A DNA stretch of 6,820 nt, taken from an uncultured Peptococcaceae bacterium. GTDB lineage: Bacteria; Bacillota; Desulfotomaculia; Desulfotomaculales; Desulfallaceae. The stretch is taken from contig CAJYBN010000155.1 in assembly GCA_913064925.1 (NCBI GenBank), forward strand, positions 1 to 6,820, written 5' to 3'. Shown piece after piece: positions 1 through 5,643 of the stretch. The position numbers and the translations under genes were made by a program. The first letter of the stretch is position 1; each line of letters opens with the position of its first letter. The notes under the pieces were generated by a model. It did not search any database, was not told the DNA's origin, and saw nothing but the letters and a program-made list of their open reading frames with translations.

Positions 1-132
1 TTATATTATTCACATGCTATAAGTATTTATACCACCTCTGGCTAATTATTGTCAAACGGCTTTTGCTGACCTGAAATAATCTTACCCTTAACGGGTATTT
101 TTAGGGGTTTTAGCGCAGGCTGTCCGCTAACA
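1..132. other. Intergenic region after hemL
   Basis: No credible reading frame. This AT-rich stretch holds the 3' arm of the hemL-end hairpin, a small 5-bp hairpin (83-97) and the leftward promoter. It marks the boundary between the heme operon and the next transcription unit. Confidence 0.7.
26..55 (-). promoter_or_regulatory. Sigma-A-type promoter reading out of the left edge
   Basis: On the minus strand there is a perfect -35 TTGACA (plus positions 50-55), an 18-bp spacer, and a -10 TATAAA (26-31) preceded by TGG, which matches an extended -10 (TGN). Transcription would start near positions 18-20 and run left. It lies about 80 bases beyond the hemL stop in AT-rich non-coding DNA, so it probably drives the next gene, outside the window. 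A near-perfect dyad overlaps the -10 and could be an operator. Confidence 0.6.
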
Positions 133-144
133 TCAGCCTGCGCT
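112..144 (-). repeat. Perfect 11-bp inverted repeat spanning the hemL stop; possible atypical terminator
   Basis: AGCGCAGGCTG at 112-122 is the exact reverse complement of CAGCCTGCGCT at 134-144, with an 11-base loop at 123-133. The hemL stop codon (133-135) sits at the arm-loop boundary, so the 5' arm of the RNA hairpin is the last coding bases of hemL. The GC-rich stem should be very stable. On the minus strand it is followed by AAAACCCC, not a run of T, so it is not a textbook intrinsic terminator. It could protect the 3' end of the operon mRNA or contribute to termination by another route. Confidence 0.55.
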
Positions 145-1437
145 CTCCTTTACCGCTTTGAAGGCTTTGTAAGCCGCTTCCACCGTCTTGTCTATATGTT
201 CTTTGTTATGCGCCAGGGAAACGAAAGACGCTTCAAACTGGGAAGGGGCCAGGTATACGCCGTTTTCCAGCATGGTTTTAAAGAACGTGCTGAATTGCTC
301 GGTGTCGGAACTGCAGGCGGAATCATAGTCGGTTACCGGCTTGCCTGTGAAAAAGATGCACAACATGGAACCCACCCGGTGGAAAGTAAGCTGCAGTTTC
401 GCTGCTGCGGCGGCTTCCCGCAACCCGGCAGCAAGCCGTGCGGATTTTTCTTCCAGCTCTTCGTAGGTGCCGGGTTGTCGCAATACTTTGAGGGTGGCAA
501 TACCCGCCGTCACCGCCAGGGGGTTCCCCGACAGTGTACCGGCTTGGTATACGGGGCCAGACGGGGCTACCAGCGACATGATTTCCTTCTTACCCCCGTA
601 AGCGCCCACCGGCAGCCCGCCGCCGATTATTTTGCCCAGGCAGGTAAGGTCGGGATCAATGTTGTACAAAACCTGGGCGCCGCCGTACGCCACGCGAAAG
701 CCGGTCATTACTTCATCAAAGATCAACAGGGCGCCGTGCTGGCGCGTCAGTTGTCTGACGCCCGACAAGAAACCCGGGGCGGGAGGAACCACGCCCATAT
801 TGCCGGGCACCGGCTCGATGATGACGGCCGCAATATCCCCGCCCGCTTCTTGGAAAACGCGCTGTAAAGAATCCAGGTCGTTAAACGGAACGTTAATTGT
901 ATGTTCCGCTGAGGCGGCTGGTACGCCGGGGCTGGTGGGAACCCCCAGGGTAAGCGCGCCGGAGCCTGCCTTAATCAAGAGATAATCGGCATGTCCGTGA
1001 TAGCAGCCGGCAAACTTAACGATTTTATTGCGACCCGTGAAGGCTCGGGCCAACCGAATGGCGCTCATGGTCGCCTCGGTTCCGGAATTGACCAGCCTGA
1101 CCATGTCCATGGACGGCAGGGCGTCCAGTATGATCTCGGCCAGCTCTATTTCTAACTCGGTGGGTGCTCCGAAACTTGTTCCCATTTCCAGGCAATCACG
1201 GAGAGCGGAAATCACCGCCGGGTGCCTGTGCCCCAGAATAAGCGGGCCCCAGGAGCCGACGTAATCGATATACGCGTTGCTGTCGGCATCGTAAACCAAT
1301 GCACCCTCGCCTTTGGTAATAAATACCGGCGTGGCGCTCACGGATTTAAAGGCGCGCACTGGACTGTTCACGCCGCCCGGCATTAAACGGGTTGCTTTTT
1401 CGTACAGTTTTGCAGACCTAGCAAAACCGTTATGCAT
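133..1437 (-). CDS. hemL: Glutamate-1-semialdehyde 2,1-aminomutase
   Basis: A PLP-dependent class III aminotransferase-fold enzyme that converts glutamate-1-semialdehyde to 5-aminolevulinate, the first committed tetrapyrrole precursor in the C5 pathway. The 434 residues match the family. The N-terminal MPGGVNSPVRAF (19-30) is diagnostic; NSGTEATMSAIRLAR (117-131) contacts the cofactor phosphate; CYHGHAD is at 145-151; FDEVMTGFR (240-248) supplies the aspartate that pairs with the pyridine nitrogen; and the Schiff-base lysine is K269 in CLGKIIGGGLPVGAYGG. TLSGNPLA is at 301-308. The frame is intact and complete. The ATG is preceded by AGGCGGTGAT at 1442-1451, 4 bases upstream, and by an in-frame TAA, so no earlier start is possible. 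It is the last gene of the operon in this window; its stop codon abuts the loop of an inverted repeat. Its usual partner HemA (glutamyl-tRNA reductase) is not in the window. Confidence 0.97.
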   Translation of the reverse strand: MHNGFARSAKLYEKATRLMPGGVNSPVRAFKSVSATPVFITKGEGALVYDADSNAYIDYVGSWGPLILGHRHPAVISALRDCLEMGTSFGAPTELEIELAEIILDALPSMDMVRLVNSGTEATMSAIRLARAFTGRNKIVKFAGCYHGHADYLLIKAGSGALTLGVPTSPGVPAASAEHTINVPFNDLDSLQRVFQEAGGDIAAVIIEPVPGNMGVVPPAPGFLSGVRQLTRQHGALLIFDEVMTGFRVAYGGAQVLYNIDPDLTCLGKIIGGGLPVGAYGGKKEIMSLVAPSGPVYQAGTLSGNPLAVTAGIATLKVLRQPGTYEELEEKSARLAAGLREAAAAAKLQLTFHRVGSMLCIFFTGKPVTDYDSACSSDTEQFSTFFKTMLENGVYLAPSQFEASFVSLAHNKEHIDKTVEAAYKAFKAVKESAG

Positions 1438-1455
1438 TTACATCACCGCCTGCTT

Positions 1456-1926
1456 TTAATCTATAAAATACTCCATACTGCTTTTCTTAAGTTCCTTGGT
1501 ACTAAACAAAAGCTGATAATTTTGTACCCCTGTTTCCCGGGCAATCTTAGCTGCCACCCGCTCGCATTCCTGCCTGGTTTGCCCGTGCAAAACTGTAAAA
1601 ATGGTGTAGGGCCACCCGGGGCGACGCGGGCGCTGGTAGCAATGGGTTACTTCCCGGAAGCGCGCCATCTGCTTGCCCACCGTAACGGCCCTCTCTTCCG
1701 GAACGTCCCATACAACCATGGCGTTGGCAGTATAACCAAGGTCCTGGTGGCGCAGGGCCGCGCCGAACCGGCGAATTAAACCCCGTTCGATCATTTCCTT
1801 AATTTTATCCATAACCTGCTGTTCGGAAAGGCCCAGCTTTTGCCCAATCTGCCGGTACGGTCTTTTTACCAGCGGCAACCCGGATTGCAGCTCCTTCACG
1901 ATCTTTATTTCCAATTCAGTCAACAT
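1456..1926 (-). CDS. ahbB: Siroheme decarboxylase, AhbB-type subunit (Lrp/AsnC fold)
   Basis: A 156-residue paralogue of the preceding gene with the same layout: a winged helix-turn-helix at about residues 3-57 (IGQKLGLSEQQVMDKI, then GLIRRFGA) and an alpha/beta domain after it. Its signature HCYQRPRRPGWPYTIFTVLHG (residues 95-115) contains the HCYxR...WPY...HG pattern of AhbB/NirL-type subunits. H95, Y97 and R99 fall at exactly the same residue numbers as in the partner protein. It is expected to form the siroheme decarboxylase with AhbA. A DNA-binding role cannot be excluded from the fold alone, but the context argues for the enzyme. The ATG lies inside the end of the AhbA gene (11-base overlap), with AGGGGTG at 1937-1943, 10 bases upstream. 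It ends 18 bases before hemL. Which subunit is A and which is B was decided only on these motifs. Confidence 0.85.
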   Translation of the reverse strand: MLTELEIKIVKELQSGLPLVKRPYRQIGQKLGLSEQQVMDKIKEMIERGLIRRFGAALRHQDLGYTANAMVVWDVPEERAVTVGKQMARFREVTHCYQRPRRPGWPYTIFTVLHGQTRQECERVAAKIARETGVQNYQLLFSTKELKKSSMEYFID

Positions 1927-2395
1927 CCCGCTGAGGCACCCCTGATAAGTTAAAGTTTACGCGAACTTTGAAAACATTCACGGCGGGTAGTTGTAAAATA
2001 TCATCTATGCCGGTTTTTAACTTTATTTCGTTTAGCACTTCATTTAACTTTTTTTCTGACTCTGCCAGTAAGGTGAACCACATATTATAGTCGTGGTTGC
2101 GCAGGTAATTGTGGGTTACGCCGGGGTACGCGTTTACGATGGCGGATACCCGGTCTATGTCTGTCTGCGGCACGCGCATGGCGCATAAAATGCCGGTGTA
2201 ACCCATTTTACGGGAATCGAAAAGCCCGCCCAGCCGCCGGATGATGCCTTTTTTTTGCATTTCCCCGATGCGGGCCAGCACTTCCTCTTCACTGACGCCG
2301 ACTGATTCAGCGATTTGCTGGAAGGGCTTGGAAACAATGGGGAAATTGGTTTGGATAAGCTGCAGTATTTTCTTATCAACTTTATCCATGCCCAT
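1916..2395 (-). CDS. ahbA: Siroheme decarboxylase, AhbA-type subunit (Lrp/AsnC fold)
   Basis: A 159-residue protein of the Lrp/AsnC-like group that includes AhbA/AhbB and NirD/L/G/H. Residues about 4-58 form a winged helix-turn-helix (KVDKKILQLIQTNFPI, then IAESVGVSEEEVLARI, then GIIRRLGG); residues about 65-147 form the alpha/beta RAM-like domain. The signature HNYLRNHDYNMWFT (95-108) places it with AhbA/NirD-type subunits rather than with ordinary Lrp regulators. With AhbB it should decarboxylate the C12 and C18 acetates of siroheme to give 12,18-didecarboxysiroheme. That function is established for homologues and inferred here. The ATG at 2395 directly follows the NirJ2-type stop codon, and AAAGGGA at 2402-2408 lies 6 bases upstream; a second in-frame ATG at 2389 is a less well spaced alternative. 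The 3' end overlaps the next gene by 11 bases, which suggests coupled, balanced synthesis of the two subunits. Confidence 0.85.
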   Translation of the reverse strand: MGMDKVDKKILQLIQTNFPIVSKPFQQIAESVGVSEEEVLARIGEMQKKGIIRRLGGLFDSRKMGYTGILCAMRVPQTDIDRVSAIVNAYPGVTHNYLRNHDYNMWFTLLAESEKKLNEVLNEIKLKTGIDDILQLPAVNVFKVRVNFNLSGVPQRDVD

Positions 2396-3388
2396 CTAAT
2401 ATCCCTTTCTCCCGTGATATAGACACCACGGTTCTTCGGCCATATAATCCCCGTGATAATAATATGCCCTTGCCCTGCACCCGCCGCAAATTTTTCTGTA
2501 CTCGCAGGTACCGCAGCCGCCGCTATAAAGCATGCTGCGCAATTCTTGCAGCACCGGGCTCTCCCGCCATAAGGCGCTGAAGGATTGCCGGCGCACGCTG
2601 CCCAGCTTGATGGGCAGGTAAGCGCACGGCTGTACTTCACCGGTGGGGCTAATGATGCAGTAGGCGGTTCCCGCCAAGCACCCGCGGCTGAACCGCATGT
2701 CGACTCCCATTTGCCGGGCTATGCGCATAAACTGCGGTGCACAGGTTGGTTTCAGCTCGATGTCGACCTGCGCCTGTTTTAGAATAATACGTTTAAGCAA
2801 TGCTTCGTACTCTTCCGCGCGCAGTGATTCGCTTTCAATATTCGCTGCCCTGCCGGTGGGGACCATGAAAAAAATATGGTGGGCCCTGGCTCCCAGTTTA
2901 ACGGATAGGTCCGTCAGGTCCTCCATTTCGCCGCTGTTCCATTCCAGCACGGTGGTGTGTACTTGGAAGGGCAGGCTCGCTTCGCTGCACGCCCGCATGC
3001 CATCGACTGCCGCCTGCCAAGCACCAGGCGAAGCACGGAACCAGTCATGCTTCGCGGGGTCGCAGCTGTCCAGGCTGATACCTACGGCGGCGGCGCCTGC
3101 TTTTTTCAACTCCCGGGCAGCGGCGGGAGTGATTAACGTGCCGTTGGTACCCAGAACAGGCCTGAGCCCTTTACGCGCTGCGTATTTCACCAGTTCGTAG
3201 ATGTCTTCCCGCATTAGCGGCTCCCCGCCGCTGAAAATCATGATCTTAAATCCCGCCCCGGCTATTTCGTCAATTAACTCCATGCCTTCGGCGGTATCCA
3301 GCTCGTTTTCTACCTGGGCGCCGGAATCCCTATAGCAATGCCGGCAGTACAAATTGCAGGCATTTGTCGTGTTCCAGGATACCAGCAT
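2396..3388 (-). CDS. nirJ2: Radical SAM/SPASM protein NirJ2, AhbD type (putative heme b synthase)
   Basis: A 330-residue radical SAM enzyme with CX3CX2C at C11, C15, C18 (TNACNLYCRHCYRDSG), SGGEP at 53-57 and TNGTLITP at 81-88. The C-terminal SPASM-type domain has C237-X17-C255, C292-X2-C295-X5-C301-X2-C304 and C322, with further cysteines at 216 and 244: enough for at least one auxiliary iron-sulfur cluster. It is paralogous to the NirJ1-type gene two positions upstream. In the siroheme-dependent route, AhbD oxidatively decarboxylates two propionates of Fe-coproporphyrin III to vinyls, giving heme b. I assign that role from context and the AhbD-like build; the NirJ2 label implies heme d1, which nothing here supports. 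The start is the ATG at 3388: AAGGAGG lies 6 bases upstream, and the protein then begins MLVSWNTTNACN. The upstream ATG at 3421 would only add MVVRMVVRRKE, encoded by the 12-bp duplication and the ribosome site. The stop (TAG) directly abuts the next ATG. Confidence 0.85.
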   Translation of the reverse strand: MLVSWNTTNACNLYCRHCYRDSGAQVENELDTAEGMELIDEIAGAGFKIMIFSGGEPLMREDIYELVKYAARKGLRPVLGTNGTLITPAAARELKKAGAAAVGISLDSCDPAKHDWFRASPGAWQAAVDGMRACSEASLPFQVHTTVLEWNSGEMEDLTDLSVKLGARAHHIFFMVPTGRAANIESESLRAEEYEALLKRIILKQAQVDIELKPTCAPQFMRIARQMGVDMRFSRGCLAGTAYCIISPTGEVQPCAYLPIKLGSVRRQSFSALWRESPVLQELRSMLYSGGCGTCEYRKICGGCRARAYYYHGDYMAEEPWCLYHGRKGY

Positions 3389-3394
3389 TTCTTT

Positions 3395-3401
3395 CCTCCT
3401 T
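3395..3401 (-). promoter_or_regulatory. Shine-Dalgarno site that fixes the NirJ2-type start
   Basis: On the minus strand this reads AAGGAGG, 6 bases before the ATG at 3388. It would lie inside the reading frame if the upstream ATG at 3421 were used, so it argues for the shorter, 330-residue product. Confidence 0.85.
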
Positions 3402-3422
3402 ACTACCATTCTTACTACCATT
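3399..3422. repeat. Tandem 12-bp duplication across the hemB stop codon
   Basis: The 12-mer CTTACTACCATT occurs twice in perfect tandem (3399-3410 and 3411-3422). On the minus strand each unit reads AATGGTAGTAAG. The right-hand unit holds the last hemB codon (TGG) and its TAG stop; the left-hand unit repeats them downstream of the stop and runs into the ribosome site of the next gene. The duplication lengthens the hemB-nirJ2 gap from 14 to 26 bases without changing the HemB protein. It also creates two extra in-frame ATGs ahead of the NirJ2-type gene. It looks like a recent slippage event. Confidence 0.9.
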
Positions 3423-4401
3423 GGCCGCCGGCGGTAATCCAGCGGGCTACATCCGGGGCGTGATATGTTATGATAATATCCGCTCCGGCCCTTTTGAGAC
3501 CGGTAAGCGTTTCCAGCACCACTTTTTGCTCATCTATCCATCCCATGCGGGACGCAGCCTTGACCATGGCGTATTCCCCGCTGACATTATAGGCTGCCAC
3601 GGGGTGCGGGAAAGCATTGCGGACCGCGGCAATTACATCCATATATGCCAAAGCCGGCTTGACAATGAGGATGTCGGCACCCTCGGCAATGTCCTGTTCA
3701 GCTTCCCGCAAGGCCTCCCGCACGTTGGGCGGGTCCATTTGGTAAGTTTTGCGGTCTCCGAATTGTGGAGCCGAACAAGCGGCTTCGCGGAAGGGGCCGT
3801 AATAAGCAGAAGCGTACTTGACGCTGTAGGACATAATCGCAACGTTGGTAAACCCTTCGGCGTCCAGTGCATCCCTGATGGCCTGCACCCTGCCGTCCAT
3901 CATGTCCGAGGGGGCAACGATATCGGCGCCGCTGGCGGCGTGGGAAACGGCGGTGCGGGCCAGTAGTTCCAGGGTGGGGTCGTTAAGCACCTCACCGTCC
4001 CGCACTATGCCGCAGTGGCCGTGATCAGTGTACTCGCAAAGGCACACATCGGTAATGACTAGCAGGTCGGGAAACTTGTCCTTGACGGAGCGAACCGCCC
4101 GTTGGACGATGCCGTTTTCGTCGTAAGCCTGCGTGCCGGCGGCGTCTTTACTGCCCGGGATGCCGAATAGTATCACGCCTGGGATGCCCAGTTCATGTAC
4201 CACCTTAATTTCATCCAGCAAGCGGTCTATGGACAAGTTAAAAACGCCGGGCATTGAGGCAACCGGTTTGGTTACATCGCTGCCCTCAGTGACGAAAAAG
4301 GGGTAAATTAAGTCTTCCAGGTGTAAGTGGTTTTCCCGGACCAGCCGGCGCATGTTTGCGCTGGAACGCAGGCGGCGGGGTCTAACGTGGGGGTAGCGCA
4401 C
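3415..4401 (-). CDS. hemB: Porphobilinogen synthase (delta-aminolevulinic acid dehydratase)
   Basis: Condenses two 5-aminolevulinate molecules to porphobilinogen in the cytoplasm. The 328-residue product matches the usual family length. With the start chosen here, the zinc-binding cysteines of the zinc-dependent class are C120, C122 and C130 in DVCLCEYTDHGHC, and the two active-site Schiff-base lysines are K195 (SYSVKYAS) and K248 (IVKPA). SDMMDGR at 165-171 and the C-terminal YNVSGEYAM (271-279) are also characteristic. The start is a GTG at 4399-4401, because AAAGGAGGTG lies 5 bases upstream and the protein then begins at the expected VRYPHVRPRRLR. A longer frame opens at an ATG at 4470, but it would add 23 residues unlike HemB, overlap the previous gene, and put this ribosome site inside the coding region. 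Unusually, an early-pathway gene sits between two late-pathway radical SAM genes. The stop codon lies in a tandem 12-bp duplication. Confidence 0.96.
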   Translation of the reverse strand: MRYPHVRPRRLRSSANMRRLVRENHLHLEDLIYPFFVTEGSDVTKPVASMPGVFNLSIDRLLDEIKVVHELGIPGVILFGIPGSKDAAGTQAYDENGIVQRAVRSVKDKFPDLLVITDVCLCEYTDHGHCGIVRDGEVLNDPTLELLARTAVSHAASGADIVAPSDMMDGRVQAIRDALDAEGFTNVAIMSYSVKYASAYYGPFREAACSAPQFGDRKTYQMDPPNVREALREAEQDIAEGADILIVKPALAYMDVIAAVRNAFPHPVAAYNVSGEYAMVKAASRMGWIDEQKVVLETLTGLKRAGADIIITYHAPDVARWITAGGQW

Positions 4402-4406
4402 GTTTG

Positions 4407-4416
4407 CACCTCCTTT
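4407..4416 (-). promoter_or_regulatory. Shine-Dalgarno site that fixes the hemB GTG start
   Basis: On the minus strand this reads AAAGGAGGTG, nearly the full complement of the 16S rRNA 3' end, followed by CAAAC and then GTG. It selects the GTG at 4401 over the in-frame ATGs at 4470 and 4431. Confidence 0.85.
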
Positions 4417-4421
4417 GTATG

Positions 4422-4444
4422 GTGCCGGCATTGAACAACGGCAC
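4422..4444 (-). repeat. Short inverted repeat between the NirJ1-type gene and hemB
   Basis: On the minus strand, GTGCCG and CGGCAC can pair as a 6-bp stem with an 11-base loop, in the 46-base gap just upstream of the hemB ribosome site. No run of T follows, so it is not an intrinsic terminator. It might act as an mRNA-processing or stabilising hairpin, or may be chance. Confidence 0.3.
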
Positions 4445-4447
4445 AGT

Positions 4448-5626
4448 TTAACGGTCCTCGGTGAAACCAATTTCTTCGTCGGTCAAGTAGCAGGCAGGAT
4501 CGGGAGCCCAAAAATCGCCGTACACCGCTTCGGCCCGCGCCCTGAAATTGCCGTTGCACATGTCCAGCCACCGGCAGGCGGCACAGCGCCCTTTCAGCAA
4601 GGGCTTCCGGTTCTTTAAACCGCGCATTATGGGGTGGCCCTCGTCCTGCCAAATGTCACCGAACCTTCTTTCCCGTACGTTACCGAGAACGTAATTGCGC
4701 GTAAACTGATCGGGATGCACGTCGCCGTGCCAGTCTACCGCGCCGATGGCGATGCCTGAACGGTTTCCGCCGTTCATCAGCAGCAGCTGCCTGATTTGTT
4801 CCGCCTTGGACGGGTCGGAACGCCGCACCGCCAGGTAGATATAAATGCCGTCCGCGTGGTTATCCACCGTGAGTATTTCCCTGCCGTCGCCGCTGTACTC
4901 CCGGGCTTTTTCCATGATCAAATCCAGGGCTTCGCGTGTTTCTGCGTGGCTGACGTCCTCATTAAGCATTTTGCGGCCCCTGCCGCTGTATACCAAGTGG
5001 TAAAAGCAAACCCGGGGAATGTTTTCCTCCTTTATCAACCGGAATATTTCCGGCAGCTGGTCATAGTTGTGGCGGTTTATGGTAAAGCGCAGGCCCACCC
5101 TGATGCCGGCGGACAGGCAAGTGCGTATACCGCTTAAGGCCGCTGCGAAAGCGCCCCGGCAACCGCGGAAACGATCGTTGTCCGATCCGATGCCGTCCAG
5201 GCTGATACCAACGTAATTGATATCGTTTTTCTTTATCTGTGCGGCGACGTCGGGCGTAATCAGGGTACCGTTGGTGGAGATGGTTACCCTTATGCCCTTG
5301 CTGCGGGCGTAAGCGGCCAATGTGAAAAAGTCTTCCCGCAGCAGGGGTTCACCGCCTGATAAGAGCAATACCGGCACGTTGAAGGCTGCCAGGTCATCGA
5401 TGAAGCGTAAGGCTTCGGCAGTGGTCATTTCACCGGTGCCGGCTTGCTCGTCGGCACTGGCGTAACAATGCAGGCATTTTAAATTACAAGCGCGGGTCAT
5501 GTTCCAAACCACGACGGGTCCCCACCCGGTGGTAGTTCCGTGGCGCTGCCGGCTGGCATCGTTTTGGTAGCGAAGGCTATCGCCGAAAAATTTTTCACCG
5601 CATAACAATTTACTGACGCTGATCAT
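4448..5626 (-). CDS. nirJ1: Radical SAM protein NirJ1, AhbC type (12,18-didecarboxysiroheme deacetylase)
   Basis: A 392-residue radical SAM enzyme. The CX3CX2C motif that binds the [4Fe-4S]-SAM cluster is C47, C51, C54 within TRACNLKCLHCY; the SAM-binding SGGEP is at 90-94 and STNGTLITP at 117-125. The C-terminal domain carries C348-X2-C351-X5-C357 and C379, a likely second cluster, but lacks the earlier SPASM cysteines seen in its NirJ2-type paralogue. A leader of about 35 residues (ISVSKLLCGEKFFGDSLRY, 2-20) precedes the radical SAM domain, as I recall for NirJ1 proteins. Proteins of this kind are often labelled as heme d1 enzymes. Next to siroheme-decarboxylase genes, and without nitrite-reductase genes in the window, the likelier role is AhbC: removing the two remaining acetate side chains of didecarboxysiroheme to give Fe-coproporphyrin III. 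That role is inferred from family and context. The ATG is supported by an AAGGGGT site at 5635-5641, 8 bases upstream. The stop is 46 bases before hemB. Confidence 0.85.
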   Translation of the reverse strand: MISVSKLLCGEKFFGDSLRYQNDASRQRHGTTTGWGPVVVWNMTRACNLKCLHCYASADEQAGTGEMTTAEALRFIDDLAAFNVPVLLLSGGEPLLREDFFTLAAYARSKGIRVTISTNGTLITPDVAAQIKKNDINYVGISLDGIGSDNDRFRGCRGAFAAALSGIRTCLSAGIRVGLRFTINRHNYDQLPEIFRLIKEENIPRVCFYHLVYSGRGRKMLNEDVSHAETREALDLIMEKAREYSGDGREILTVDNHADGIYIYLAVRRSDPSKAEQIRQLLLMNGGNRSGIAIGAVDWHGDVHPDQFTRNYVLGNVRERRFGDIWQDEGHPIMRGLKNRKPLLKGRCAACRWLDMCNGNFRARAEAVYGDFWAPDPACYLTDEEIGFTEDR

Positions 5627-5643
5627 TACCAGTTACCCCTTTT

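Noticed and set aside
83..102. A 5-bp hairpin (TACCC, TTAAC, GGGTA) followed by TTTTT on the plus strand, resembling an intrinsic terminator
   Set aside because: The stem is very short, and the T-run follows on the plus strand, where no gene would end. Read in the direction of the operon there is no T-run.
196..867. A 223-codon open frame on the plus strand, plus others at 632-985 and 1028-1264
   Set aside because: All lie antisense to hemL, whose protein is intact and full of family motifs. Their translations show no recognisable domain; they come from the GC-rich codon pattern of the true gene.
1456..2395. The two Lrp/AsnC-like proteins as ordinary transcription regulators
   Set aside because: They carry the HNYxR and HCYxR...WPY signatures of the AhbA/AhbB-NirD/L group and sit inside a heme operon. 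The siroheme decarboxylase call explains both facts better.
2155..2640. A 161-codon minus-strand frame overlapping the 3' end of the NirJ2-type gene and the AhbA gene
   Set aside because: It is a frame-shifted shadow of two well-supported genes, with low-complexity, cysteine- and alanine-rich translation and no ribosome site of note.
3364..3966. A 200-codon plus-strand frame antisense to hemB
   Set aside because: The opposite strand encodes a complete HemB with zinc ligands and both active-site lysines. The antisense translation matches nothing I recognise.
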